Below, in pieces: positions 1 to 8,501 of a DNA stretch of 64,000 bases (the stretch's first letter is position 1; every line of letters begins with the position of its first letter). The DNA lies in assembly GCA_029263315.1 (NCBI GenBank), contig JAJCXR010000021.1, forward strand, positions 1-64,000. The letters run 5' to 3'. Under the pieces are notes generated by a model. It searched no databases, was not told the DNA's origin, and saw only the letters and a list, made by a program, of their open reading frames with translations. The translations under genes and the position numbers were made by a program. Origin of the DNA: Acidobacteriota bacterium. Lineage in GTDB: Bacteria; Acidobacteriota; Thermoanaerobaculia; Multivoradales; J023.

Positions 1-3000
1 CAAGGTGGCGGAGCAGGTCTCGGTGCCGTCGCAGAAGAGACCGTTGGAGCACAAGCCGTCGTTGGTGGTGAAGTCACAGGAGTCCGTGCCTTCGTTACAG
101 GAATCGACGGTGCAGGAGACGCCGTCGTCACAGGTGGGCGCACTGCCCGCCTGGCACGAGCCGGCGTTACAGGTCTCGGCGCCATCGCAGAAGAGACCGT
201 TGTCGCAATCGGCGTTGACCGTACATTCCGGTCCGCCGCCACCGACGGCGAAGACGAGATCGTCGGCGTCGTCGTAGGTGCCGCCGGAACAGGAGCTCTG
301 GGCCCCTTGGTAGCGGAAGTTGGCACGCACCGCCTGCAGGCTACCGGCCGGCAGGGTGTACTGGGCGGTCAAGGTCTGGGCGCCGCCAGCGCTGGGGCTG
401 ACCGAACCGATCAACGTCCACACCGGGCTGGTGGCATCGGCGGCGTAGTAGAGGTCGAGGGTGTCGGAGGTCCCGGTGCTCCAAGCATAGACCGTGGCTG
501 CCACTTCGACGGTGGCGCCTTCGACGAAGTCGAAGCCATCCAAGGTGGAGACGACGATGCGATCGTTCGACTCGTCACTGTGGTAGCTGCCGGCGGTGCC
601 GTCGTTGCAGGTATCCAAGGTGTTGGAGGCGTTGGGCTCCGCCGGACTGAGGCTGGCGGAACGGCTGTCGACCAAGGTCGTGGAATCGCAGGAGCTACCG
701 GCGACGGAGCAGCGCGGGGCGCCGAGACCGGCATCGTAGGTGGCGATCTGCGGACCGTTGCCACCGCCCACCGGCGTGATGCTGAGGCTGATGGCATCGG
801 AGCCGGACAGGCCGTCCGAATCCGTCACCGCGGCGCTGATGGTGTGGTTGCCCAAACTCAAGCCGGAGGTGGAGACCGCGGCTCCACTGCCGATGGCTCC
901 GTCGATGGACGAGCTCCAGGCGAGGTTGGCGGCAATGTTGCCGTCCTCCGCATCGGTCGCCGTGGCGCTGAAGGAAACCGACTGCCCCACCTCCGACGAG
1001 GTACCGTCGGCCGGCGCCGTGATGTTGACCACCGGTGGCGCCCCGGAGGTGCCGCTGATGGTGAAATTGGCGTTGGAGATGTCGAAGAAGATGTTGCCGG
1101 CGCACTGCACCTTGAGTCGCGCCGAGGTGGTGGCCGCGGCGGGCACGGTGACGGTGCGAGAACCGTTGTTGGCGACGCCGGAGGCCACGGTGACGCCGTA
1201 GGAGACGCCACCGTCGGTGGACAGGGTGATGTCCACCGCCGAGCAGTTGATCGGCGACAGGTCGGTTCCCGCCACATCCCACGTCACATTCTGCTGAGCA
1301 CCCACCGGCCAGGTCACCGCCGTGTTGGGGGCGGTCACTCGGAAGGGGCCGCCGGCACTCGAAGCGGTGACCGTGGTGGCGTCGTCCGCCACGCCACCCC
1401 CGCCGGAACGGTTGTCGCGGGCGGTGAGACGGAAATTCATCGTGCGGGCATAGGTGGGCAGAAGCTCACCGATGGTCTGCGTATTGCCCAGCAAATCGCT
1501 GAGCTGCGGGAAGCTGCGACACGGCGAGGTCGACGGCGGGAAGGCACGGAAGATGGGTGCATTGCCGCTCGGGCTGTTGGGAGCGCCCGCCGCTCCGAGA
1601 TCAAATTCCTCCCAAGCGTACGTCAGGTTGTCGCCGTCGGGATCGGTCGCCGAGCCACAGAGCTCGAAGGGCGTATTCAGGGGCACCGTGTAGGACGCAC
1701 CCGCATTGACCGACGGCGGATTGTTGCCGGTGGCGGTGCGCACGGCGCAGTTGTTCCCACCGCCGGTGGCGGAATAGGCGATGATCTCGTCGAGGCTCTC
1801 ACCGTGGAAGATGTCGTCGCTGTTGGACTGGGTATTCTGGGAGCCACAGATTCCGGCATAGGCCATGATGGTGGTGCCACTGCCGGGCTCGTAGGCGGTC
1901 GAGCCGTTGCGGTTGCCGCCGGAACAGCTGCCCTCACTACCATTGAAGGTATGGTTGCCACCCCACTGATGCCCCATTTCGTGAGCCACATAATCGACCC
2001 AGAAGGGATCACCGGTGGGGGACGATTGGCCGGTGACACCGCGCGCCTTGGATCCGCTGACGCAGGGCACCCGTAGGGAAGCGACACCGCCGCCACCGGT
2101 GCTGAAGACATGACCGATGTCGTAGTTGGAGCTGCCAATCACCGAGTCGATGTTCGACTGGTTCTGTCCCAACATGGTGCTGCCGTTGTTGTTGCTGTAG
2201 GGGTCGCTGCCGGAATTGGTGTAAACCAATTGGTCGTTGTTGGCCACCAGAATCATGCGAATAGCCACATCCCGTTCGTAGATGCCGTTGACCCGGTTCA
2301 TGGCGGTGACGATGGCCGCCTGGCCTTGACCCACCGTGCCACCATGGAAAGCGGTGTATTCACCGGTGGCGGCCACCGCTAGGCGATAGGTACGCAAGGT
2401 GGACCCGGAGAGGGCCTTGGCAGGGCTGCTCTGCCGCACCGTCGACAGCTCAGCCGCCACCTCACGACCGCTGACACCACACTCGAAGGAGCGGCCCGAC
2501 TTGTTGAGATCTCGCGACCGGTAGCTGATGTAGTGCTCCGAGTCGCCCGTGGCGTAAGGGTCGATGTAGACGTCACCCCGGGGCGAGAGGATCATGGCGT
2601 GGAAACCGGCCGCCGTCAGATCGAAGCGCAGGGTCGCCGCCGGATCGTCGATGCCCTGGCCGCGGTAGGTCTTGAGGTCGGGGAACTTGGCGGCCAGGCC
2701 AGGCGCCATGATGGGCGATTCGACCACCCGAAAGCGCCCGAAGCCGCCGTCCGGCAACGGCAAGCTGACCACCATGCCACCGTCCAACAGCTGGTGGCGG
2801 CCTTCGACCGGCGCAGCGTAGAGAAATTGCCCGAGCATCTCCTTGTCGAGGCTCAGGGTACGGTAATGATCGGGCACGATCCGGCGCTCGGCGAAGCTCT
2901 TCAGGGCGCCGTCGTCGATGTCGTTCCAAAGCTCGCTGCCGGGCCCTTGGGCTCCGGCGAATGAGGTGGTGAGCAGCGCCAGCAGCATTGCCAGCAGCAC

Positions 3001-3039
3001 TGCAGACTTACAGATCAATCGATGGACGGTGTCGGTCAT
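1..3039 (-). CDS. Secreted reprolysin-like (M12B-type) zinc metalloprotease, 3' end missing
   Basis: The frame is open from the ATG at 3039 to the left edge (1013 codons, no stop), so the C-terminus lies outside the window. GAGAGGTG precedes the ATG. Residues 1-30 are a signal peptide with a leucine-rich core ending near SFAGAQG. The zinc site HEMGHQWGGNH (residues 353-363) fits HExxHxxGxxH of the metzincin M12B group, and a methionine follows about 40 residues later in TTIMAYAGICG, as expected for a Met-turn. PKD/Ig-like beta-sandwich modules follow (NPPSVNAGASYTVPL; PPVVNITAPADGTSSEVG). The visible end is a cysteine-rich repeat tail (DNGLFCDGAETC, DGVSCTVDSCNEGTDSC). Inference: an exported modular protease, probably outer-membrane or extracellular. 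Promoter elements for it lie at 3151-3297. Confidence 0.9.
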   Translation of the reverse strand, partial: MTDTVHRLICKSAVLLAMLLALLTTSFAGAQGPGSELWNDIDDGALKSFAERRIVPDHYRTLSLDKEMLGQFLYAAPVEGRHQLLDGGMVVSLPLPDGGFGRFRVVESPIMAPGLAAKFPDLKTYRGQGIDDPAATLRFDLTAAGFHAMILSPRGDVYIDPYATGDSEHYISYRSRDLNKSGRSFECGVSGREVAAELSTVRQSSPAKALSGSTLRTYRLAVAATGEYTAFHGGTVGQGQAAIVTAMNRVNGIYERDVAIRMILVANNDQLVYTNSGSDPYSNNNGSTMLGQNQSNIDSVIGSSNYDIGHVFSTGGGGVASLRVPCVSGSKARGVTGQSSPTGDPFWVDYVAHEMGHQWGGNHTFNGSEGSCSGGNRNGSTAYEPGSGTTIMAYAGICGSQNTQSNSDDIFHGESLDEIIAYSATGGGNNCAVRTATGNNPPSVNAGASYTVPLNTPFELCGSATDPDGDNLTYAWEEFDLGAAGAPNSPSGNAPIFRAFPPSTSPCRSFPQLSDLLGNTQTIGELLPTYARTMNFRLTARDNRSGGGGVADDATTVTASSAGGPFRVTAPNTAVTWPVGAQQNVTWDVAGTDLSPINCSAVDITLSTDGGVSYGVTVASGVANNGSRTVTVPAAATTSARLKVQCAGNIFFDISNANFTISGTSGAPPVVNITAPADGTSSEVGQSVSFSATATDAEDGNIAANLAWSSSIDGAIGSGAAVSTSGLSLGNHTISAAVTDSDGLSGSDAISLSITPVGGGNGPQIATYDAGLGAPRCSVAGSSCDSTTLVDSRSASLSPAEPNASNTLDTCNDGTAGSYHSDESNDRIVVSTLDGFDFVEGATVEVAATVYAWSTGTSDTLDLYYAADATSPVWTLIGSVSPSAGGAQTLTAQYTLPAGSLQAVRANFRYQGAQSSCSGGTYDDADDLVFAVGGGGPECTVNADCDNGLFCDGAETCNAGSCQAGSAPTCDDGVSCTVDSCNEGTDSCDFTTNDGLCSNGLFCDGTETCSATL

Positions 3040-3150
3040 GGTGCACCTCTCAGCTACACATGGATGGATCGTCCCGCCGCTGGCCCGCCCATGTCAGGGC
3101 AAGCTCGGCATGGAACAATGGGGCATTCCCGTTGGATAGCCATCCATCGA

Positions 3151-3166
3151 TGCAAGTTCGTTGCCA
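3151..3166 (-). promoter_or_regulatory. Sigma-54 (RpoN) type -24/-12 promoter for the metalloprotease gene
   Basis: On the minus strand the bases read TGGCAACGAACTTGCA. This has GG and GC separated by exactly 10 bases and matches 10 of the 12 defined positions of TGGCACGnnnnTTGCW. It points at the protease start at 3039 and would give a leader of about 100 nt. Two palindromes about 100-145 bases upstream fit enhancer-site spacing. By eye only; transcription is not shown. Confidence 0.6.
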
Positions 3167-3262
3167 CGGCCTGGGCCATGGCAGGAAGCGTGCCGGAGGC
3201 GCGAAGTCCCTGATTCTGGGGGTTGTGCGTCGATGGTCGAGATTTGCGGCGAGCCCGCGGAG

Positions 3263-3297
3263 TCTCAGGCTTGAGAATGGGCGTCTCAGGTTTGAGA
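3263..3297. promoter_or_regulatory. Two tandem palindromic protein-binding sites, 21 bp apart
   Basis: TCTCAGGCTTGAGA (3263-3276) and TCTCAGGTTTGAGA (3284-3297) are near-identical inverted repeats (TCTCA/TGAGA arms, 4-base centre) spaced 21 bases start to start, about two helical turns. For the minus-strand sigma-54-like promoter they sit where enhancer-binding proteins usually bind. For the plus-strand promoter at 3311-3339 they lie just upstream of -35. Either or both genes could be controlled. Confidence 0.6.
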
Positions 3298-3310
3298 GCG
3301 GCTCCACTCC

Positions 3311-3339
3311 TTGACCCCCTCCGCAGGCCGCCCTATCAT
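3311..3339 (+). promoter_or_regulatory. Sigma-70-like promoter for the lamin-tail protein gene
   Basis: TTGACC (3311-3316), a 17-base spacer and TATCAT (3334-3339): five of six consensus bases in each hexamer. It lies about 100 bases before the GTG start at 3440. The rest of the 400-base gap (3040-3439) shows only the sigma-54-like site and the two palindromes; no gene is visible in it. Confidence 0.5.
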
Positions 3340-3439
3340 CGGAGTAATCATCGCGCCCATATATATCAGCAGCTCCAGACCGTGGAGCGTTACCGCCATC
3401 GCAGTTGATCTTGTCGATCCCCAACCGAGGAGCCTCACC

Positions 3440-5824
3440 GTGCGCCAACCAGCCTACCCACTCTCCCCTACGCAAGGCCGTGCCCTGCTCATCACCGCCC
3501 TGTGCCTCACCCTAACCGCGTTGGCCTCGGCGGCCCCTGCCCCACAAGCCCTCTTAACCCTCGACACCGGAACGACCGAGGTCATGCTCAGCGGTACCAC
3601 CCAAGCAGGCCGCTGGACCATGGACGAAGCCATCCTCGGAGGTGAGCGGGAAGAAGGGCCAACAGCGGACGGCTGGGTCATCGCCTGGGACGGTGTCGAC
3701 AACGACCCAGCCGCCTTCGATACCTCGGGATTGGGCGGCATCGACCTGACCGCCAAGGGCCGCGGCGACCACCTGCTCGTCACTTGGCGGACACCACTGG
3801 CAGGTGCCGGGTATCTCGACGTGGAGGTGTGGAGCCACCAGAGCCGCCGCTCCTCCGTGCGCCTGCCGCTGAACGGCGCCGCCTCCGAAAGTGCCGGGGC
3901 CCCTGGCAGCCCGGCCGACGGGCGCCTCGCAGTGCCCTTCGACACCTTGATCGGCACCGCCGATCTGCGGGCTGTCGGAGCCCTACGAGTGATCGTCGAC
4001 ACCGAAGGCAATAACCTCACCTCCCCGCAGCTCGCCGCTTTGGCCGTTGGCCTGCGCTCCCCCATGCCGCCTTCGTCCACCGCAGCGCCCCTCGGTCCGG
4101 CGCCGGTGGCCGCCTCGTTGATCCTGCAAGATGGCGATACGCCAGCCGGCGGCGGCGGCAATGCGGTGACCTCCCTCGGCGCCACCTTCGTCAACGGATT
4201 GGGCGAGGTGGGTTTCACCGGCAACGTCGACAATGGCGGCTCCAGCGACGGCTTCGTCTTCTCCGGCAATGCCATCGTGCAGCTCAACAGCACCACCATG
4301 GGCGTTACCTTGAGCGGCGGCGAGAGCACCATGGGCATCGACGACACCGGCGGTTTCTTCTACAGCCCGAGCATCGATGGCGACGACGGAGTGTGGAGCC
4401 AGAATGGTCAAGTGGCGGTGGAAAACACTCAGGCGCCCGGCTTTCCAGGCGGCACCAACAGCACCTTCCACAGCCGTCCTACCATGACCCCGGACGGCGC
4501 CGCCCACTGGATTTCCGGTTTCAACGAGAGCGGCGGTACCTCCACCGAAGGGCGCATGCTCTTCACCAGCTCCGACGCCACCGCCGGTAGCACCGCTGTC
4601 GTGCTGCGTTCCGACGACATGGTCGGTGGCTTGCCCATCGACCGCCCCTCCGGAATCGACTTCGACTACGACTTCTCCGACAACAGCAGCCATCTCATTC
4701 AAGTGTTGTTGCTCGATACCGGCAGCACGACGGACGACGGCATCGTCTATGTCGATGGGGCGGTCATCGCCACCGAAATGACGGCCAGTGGCGACGGCGA
4801 CAACTGGGACAACTTCGACGCCGTGGTGATCAACGACAGCGGCGACTTTCTCTTTTCCGGTGATACCGACGGTGCCACTGCCAGCGACGAATTCATCGCC
4901 TACAACGGCACCATCGCCCTGCGCGAAGGGGACGTGGTCGACGGCGTCGTGCTGGGAACGAGCGTTCAGTTCCTCAGCCTCAACAATCGCCGTCAGGCCT
5001 TGCACGCCTGGAGCGGTGAGGTCCTGTTCGTCGCCTGCGACGCCTCCGACCTGGCGGGCACCTCCCGCCGTCTGCTGGCCACTGGCGATCTCCTCGACTT
5101 CGATGGCGACGGCGTCGGTGACGCCACCCTGACCGATTTCAATACCTCCGGCGTGGTTGGCCCTACCTCGGCTTTGGCTGCCGACGGCAGCGTCTTCCTG
5201 GAGGTTGATGTGGATTTCGGGAGCGGTGACGTGGAGGCGGTGATCAGCCTGCGAGGCCCGGCTTGTGACCTGGTGATCAATGAGATCGACTACGACCAAC
5301 CGGTGGCCGACGACGAAGAGTTCATCGAGATCTACAACGGTACCGGTAGCAGCGTCAATCTCGACAGCTACTCCCTCGAGCTGGTGGACGGCAACGGCGG
5401 CGGTGCCTCAGTGTATGCCACCATCGACCTGCCCAACGTCGATCTGGCGGACGGCGATTTCTATGTCGTCTGCGGCGACGCCGGTCTCGTTCCGGACTGT
5501 GACCTCGACGCCACCCCGAACACGGACTTGATCGAGGACGGAGCCCCCGACGCCGTCGCACTGCTGAATGGCGCGACCATCGTCGACACGGTGAGCTACG
5601 AAGGGGACACCGGCGGCCCTTATACGGAGACCTCCGGCCTTGGCTTAGAAGACGACGGTAGCTTGGATTTCTTCAGCCTGTCGCGCATCGTCGACGGCAG
5701 CGATAGCAACCGCAACAATGTCGACTTTGCCGGCCGTTGCAACTCGCCGGGCCGGGCCAACTTCTCCACCACCTCTTCCTGTGTGATGGTGCCCGTCGAG
5801 CTGATGAGCTTCAGCATCGAGTGA
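3440..5824 (+). CDS. Secreted protein with C-terminal lamin tail domain
   Basis: GTG at 3440 is chosen because CGAGGAG lies 8 bases upstream and the product (794 residues) then opens with a signal peptide (GRALLITALCLTLTALASAAPAP). An earlier in-frame start would place about 40 odd residues before it. The N-terminal half is a beta-sandwich-like region; the middle is rich in Asp/Gly (GLGEVGFTGNVDNGGSSDGF, DDTGGFFY), resembling anchor-linked repeat proteins. Residues from about 605 (CDLVINEIDYDQPVADDEEFI) to about 780 form a lamin tail (LTD) domain, a beta fold common at the ends of exported bacterial proteins, where it may aid surface attachment. No catalytic motif was recognised. It is divergent from the metalloprotease and shares its control region. 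Confidence 0.85.
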   Translation: MRQPAYPLSPTQGRALLITALCLTLTALASAAPAPQALLTLDTGTTEVMLSGTTQAGRWTMDEAILGGEREEGPTADGWVIAWDGVDNDPAAFDTSGLGGIDLTAKGRGDHLLVTWRTPLAGAGYLDVEVWSHQSRRSSVRLPLNGAASESAGAPGSPADGRLAVPFDTLIGTADLRAVGALRVIVDTEGNNLTSPQLAALAVGLRSPMPPSSTAAPLGPAPVAASLILQDGDTPAGGGGNAVTSLGATFVNGLGEVGFTGNVDNGGSSDGFVFSGNAIVQLNSTTMGVTLSGGESTMGIDDTGGFFYSPSIDGDDGVWSQNGQVAVENTQAPGFPGGTNSTFHSRPTMTPDGAAHWISGFNESGGTSTEGRMLFTSSDATAGSTAVVLRSDDMVGGLPIDRPSGIDFDYDFSDNSSHLIQVLLLDTGSTTDDGIVYVDGAVIATEMTASGDGDNWDNFDAVVINDSGDFLFSGDTDGATASDEFIAYNGTIALREGDVVDGVVLGTSVQFLSLNNRRQALHAWSGEVLFVACDASDLAGTSRRLLATGDLLDFDGDGVGDATLTDFNTSGVVGPTSALAADGSVFLEVDVDFGSGDVEAVISLRGPACDLVINEIDYDQPVADDEEFIEIYNGTGSSVNLDSYSLELVDGNGGGASVYATIDLPNVDLADGDFYVVCGDAGLVPDCDLDATPNTDLIEDGAPDAVALLNGATIVDTVSYEGDTGGPYTETSGLGLEDDGSLDFFSLSRIVDGSDSNRNNVDFAGRCNSPGRANFSTTSSCVMVPVELMSFSIE

Positions 5825-5844
5825 TCGACGGCCCCTTCGGGCAC

Positions 5845-5881
5845 CCCGCAGGACTCCGAAGCGCTCCCGAGGCCCTGCGGG
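5845..5881 (+). terminator. Stem-loop after the lamin-tail gene, possible terminator
   Basis: CCCGCAGG (5845-5852) pairs with CCTGCGGG (5874-5881), and the stem is extended inward by ACTC/GAGG-type pairing. It begins 20 bases after the stop codon. There is no T-run behind it, so factor-independent termination is uncertain. Confidence 0.35.
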
Positions 5882-5963
5882 ATTTGTGGGCTGGCAGGGG
5901 CCATCATCTGCTCGGCGATTTGCTCTCCGCTGTGGCTCGAAACTTCGTCCGCAAAGCCACCTG

Positions 5964-6962
5964 ATGAAGATCCAACTCATCACCCCGACGCCACCCTCCC
6001 GCACGGGCAACTGGGTCACCGCCCAACGGTGGGCCAAGATCCTGCGTCGGCTGGGTCACCGGACGACGATTCGCCAGGATTTCGAGGCTGGCGACGACGA
6101 CCTGCTCATCGCCCTGCACGCCCGCAGGAGCTTTTCTGCCATCGAGGCCTTCCGACGGCACTACCCGGCCCGCCTGCTGTGGGTCTGCCTGACCGGCACC
6201 GACATCTACGGTGACCTGCGAGCCCCACCCGGCAAGAGTCTCGAGGACCGTCAACACATCGCGAGGCGGCGAGAGCAGATCGACCTGGCCTTGCGCTGGG
6301 CGGACCGGCTCATTCTCCTGCAACCCAAGGCCAGGGAAACGCTGCCCCAGGAGCTGTGGCCCAAAGCGCGGGTGATCCTGCAATCGGCGTCGGCTCCACA
6401 GGTCCGGGTGCCCAAGATCCGGCGATGGTTCCAGGCCTGTGTCGTCGGCCATCTGCGGCCGGTGAAAGATCCCTTTTGCACCGCCTTCGCCGCCCGGCAC
6501 TTGCCGGCCGAGTCACGCTTGCGGGTGGTGCACGCCGGCGGCGCCCTGAGCGACGATATGGAACGCCAAGCACAACGGGAAATGGAGTCCAATCCACGCT
6601 ACCTCTGGTTGGGCAACCGTCCGCCGAGACGGATCCGCCGCCTGATGGCGCAAAGTCATCTCATGGTGTTGTCGTCCCACATGGAAGGGGGGTCCAGCGC
6701 CCTCTCCGAAGCCTTGGTGGCCCATCTGCCGGTGCTCTCGACGGCCATCGAAGGGGTCCTCGGCGTGCTGGGAGACGACCACCCGGGCTACTTTGCGGTC
6801 GGTGACACCGCCGCTTTGGCCGAGTTGCTGTGGCGCTGTGAGACGGATGCGGTGTTCCTCGAAGAGCTCAGGCAGCGCAGTCGGCAGCTGGCACCGGCCT
6901 TCCACATCGATCGCGAAATCGAAAGTTGGCGAAGACTGCTGGCCGAGGTCTCGACCGACTGA
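5964..6962 (+). CDS. senB: SenB-like selenosugar synthase (GT-B glycosyltransferase)
   Basis: The product has 332 residues from the ATG at 5964 and begins MKIQLITPTPPSRTGNWVTA, a start typical of the selenoneine-pathway glycosyltransferase SenB. A GTG 26 codons upstream is open but adds no conserved sequence. C-terminal nucleotide-sugar features are VVGHLRPVKDPF (about residue 161) and HMEGGSSALSEAL (about residue 240), the acidic motif of GT4-like enzymes. Known role of SenB: joining selenophosphate-derived selenium to a UDP-sugar to give a selenosugar. The next gene is selD, the selenophosphate supplier, which strongly supports this call. No EgtB-like senA is visible on either side, so the product may be a selenosugar rather than selenoneine, or senA lies elsewhere. 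Confidence 0.8.
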   Translation: MKIQLITPTPPSRTGNWVTAQRWAKILRRLGHRTTIRQDFEAGDDDLLIALHARRSFSAIEAFRRHYPARLLWVCLTGTDIYGDLRAPPGKSLEDRQHIARRREQIDLALRWADRLILLQPKARETLPQELWPKARVILQSASAPQVRVPKIRRWFQACVVGHLRPVKDPFCTAFAARHLPAESRLRVVHAGGALSDDMERQAQREMESNPRYLWLGNRPPRRIRRLMAQSHLMVLSSHMEGGSSALSEALVAHLPVLSTAIEGVLGVLGDDHPGYFAVGDTAALAELLWRCETDAVFLEELRQRSRQLAPAFHIDREIESWRRLLAEVSTD

Positions 6963-7089
6963 CGCCGGCTCGAGACAGGCCTCTCCGTGGTCGCAATCGA
7001 GCCGCAACCGCGATACCCTTTGCGGGCCAACCTATGCGGGGTCGGCACAACCCAGCAACTTCGCCCTGAGCCTAGGGAGGTGATCGTCC

Positions 7090-8151
7090 ATGGCATTCAA
7101 GAATCCCTTCAAGCCGCACAGCTTGACCAGCTTGGCCAAGACCTGTGGTTGAGCTGCCAAACTGAGCCCGGTCGGGCTCGGCGCGCTGCTCGACAGCTTA
7201 CCCAAGAACGACGATCCCAACCTGCTGGTCGGCTACGCCACCCGCGACGACGCCGCGGTCTATCGTCTCGACGACGACACCGCCTTGGTGATGACTGCGG
7301 ACATCATCACGCCGCCGGTGGACGACCCCTTCCTATTTGGTCAGATCGCCGCCGCCAACGCCCTGTCGGACGTCTTCGCGATGGGGGGTAAGCCACTGGT
7401 GTGCCTGAATTTGGTGGGTTTCCCGGCCGACAAGCTGGGGCCGGAGATCCTGCACGGCATCGTCGCCGGGGCCCTCGACAAGGTCACCGAGGCCGGCGCC
7501 GTGTTGGCCGGGGGCCACACCACCGAGGACGAGGAGCCCAAATTTGGCCTTTCGGTCACCGGCCGGGTCCACCCGGATCGGGTATGGACCAATGCCGGAG
7601 CACAGCCCGGCGATGCGCTGGTGATCACTAAACCCATCGGCAGCGGCGTGCTGTTCAACGCCAACCGCAAAGGCTGGGTATCGCAGGGGGCCCTCGACGC
7701 CTGCATTGGGTGGATCATCGCCCTCAACAAGACGGCCTCCGAGGTGATGCACGGCTTCGAGGTGCACGCCGCCACCGACATCACCGGCTTTGGCCTCGCC
7801 GGTCATGGTCTCGAGATGGCAGAAGGCTCCAAGGCCACCCTGCATATCGACCTCGACGCCGTGCCCCTGATGGATGAAGCCTTGGCCATGTACAAGCGCG
7901 GCATGAGCACCGGCGTCAACGCCGTCAACCGGCAGCTGGTGGAAGCCAAGTGGCGCTTCGAGCGTCAGCTGCCCTTCTGGCACGAGGAGATCTTCGTCGA
8001 TCCCCAGACCTCCGGCCCCCTGCTCGCCGCCGTCCCGGAAGCACAAGCCGACGCCCTGGTCGACGCCCTGCACGCCGCGGGCATCACCATCGCCTGTCGG
8101 GTGGGTCGCGTGGAGGCGTACGATGGGGTGAGCCGGTTGGTGTTTGGGTGA
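7090..8151 (+). CDS. selD: Selenide, water dikinase SelD, itself a selenoprotein (TGA at codon 21)
   Basis: The start is the ATG at 7090, behind GGGAGGTGAT (7075-7084). Codon 21 is TGA at 7150-7152, read here as selenocysteine (U): KTCGUAAKLSP, the position of the catalytic Cys/Sec of SelD, with the essential Lys three residues on. The full product is 353 residues, the usual SelD length. Without recoding, the first 65 residues are lost and the gene would be miscalled from about 7285. Further SelD motifs are TADIITPPVDDPFLFGQIAAANALSDVFAMGG, GGHTTEDEEPKFGL, ATDITGFGLAGH and DPQTSGPLLAAV (glycine-rich ATP site and metal ligands). It makes selenophosphate from selenide and ATP. It follows senB by 127 bases and probably supplies it as well as Sec-tRNA synthesis. 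Confidence 0.93.
7150..7179 (+). promoter_or_regulatory. Sec codon and bacterial SECIS hairpin in selD
   Basis: The TGA (7150-7152) is followed after 11 bases by GAGCCC-GGTC-GGGCTC (7164-7179), a perfect 6-bp stem. The GGTC apical tetraloop starts 18 bases after the TGA. E. coli fdhF presents the same GGUC loop to SelB at almost the same distance. This supports selenocysteine insertion rather than a frameshift or pseudogene. Confidence 0.8.
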
Positions 8152-8204
8152 GTCAACCCTCTGTTGCACGGCCATGGATCCAAACGCCTAGGACGAGTAA
8201 ACTT

Positions 8205-8239
8205 AGTCCAGTGGACTTGGTTTGGTCAGCTCACTGGAC
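8205..8239 (+). promoter_or_regulatory. Operator-like inverted repeats before the toxin-antitoxin pair
   Basis: AGTCCAGTGGACT (8205-8217) is a perfect palindrome. Its right part GTCCAGTG (8206-8213) is also inverted as CACTGGAC at 8232-8239. Two related sites spaced like this, 25-55 bases before a Phd-family antitoxin start, fit autorepression by the antitoxin or complex. Confidence 0.5.
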
Positions 8240-8261
8240 CTTGATTGCTGAGGAGCCCGTG

Positions 8262-8501
8262 ATGGTCACCGTCAACATTCACGAAGCGAAGACCCATCTT
8301 TCGAAGCTGGTCGACCGAGCCGCCAAAGGCGAGCCTTTCATCATTGCGAGGGCCGGCAAACCATTGGTGAAGGTGACCTCACTAGAAACCCCGGCAGCGC
8401 CGCAGCGGCTGGGATTCTTGAAGGGCCAGCCCTCGGTGCCCGAAGACTTCGACACCATGTGCCAAGATGAAATCCAGACCCTTTTCGAGGGCGACGGGTG
8501 A
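8262..8501 (+). CDS. Phd/YefM-family antitoxin
   Basis: The product has 79 residues from the ATG at 8262, with AGGAG six bases before it. MVTVNIHEAKTHLSKLVD followed by GEPFIIARAGKPLVKV is the prevent-host-death fold, which binds operator DNA through its N-terminal half. The acidic C-terminal tail (FDTMCQDEIQTLFEGDG) is the part expected to mask the toxin. The stop overlaps the start of the PIN toxin gene (GTGA), which couples their translation. Palindromes at 8205-8239 are likely its own operator. Confidence 0.88.
   Translation: MVTVNIHEAKTHLSKLVDRAAKGEPFIIARAGKPLVKVTSLETPAAPQRLGFLKGQPSVPEDFDTMCQDEIQTLFEGDG

Noticed and set aside
307..2076. A 589-codon open frame on the plus strand inside the metalloprotease gene
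   Set aside because: Its product is Gly/Ala/Val/Arg-rich and has no motif; the minus strand here encodes the protease with a zinc site and Ig-like domains. The long open frame is a by-product of high GC.
3179..3194. GG-N10-GC on the plus strand resembling another sigma-54 element
   Set aside because: It lacks the TTGC part and would have no gene at a suitable distance without passing the palindromes; the minus-strand element is far better.
3983..5299. A 438-codon minus-strand frame inside the lamin-tail protein gene
   Set aside because: No motif or signal; composition is typical of the reverse of a GC-rich gene, and the plus strand has a signal peptide, ribosome site and LTD domain.
5831..5915. 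Possible tRNA-Sec (selC) near senB/selD
   Set aside because: No TCA anticodon loop and no GGTTCGA-type T-arm could be built; the stem is better explained as a terminator-like hairpin.
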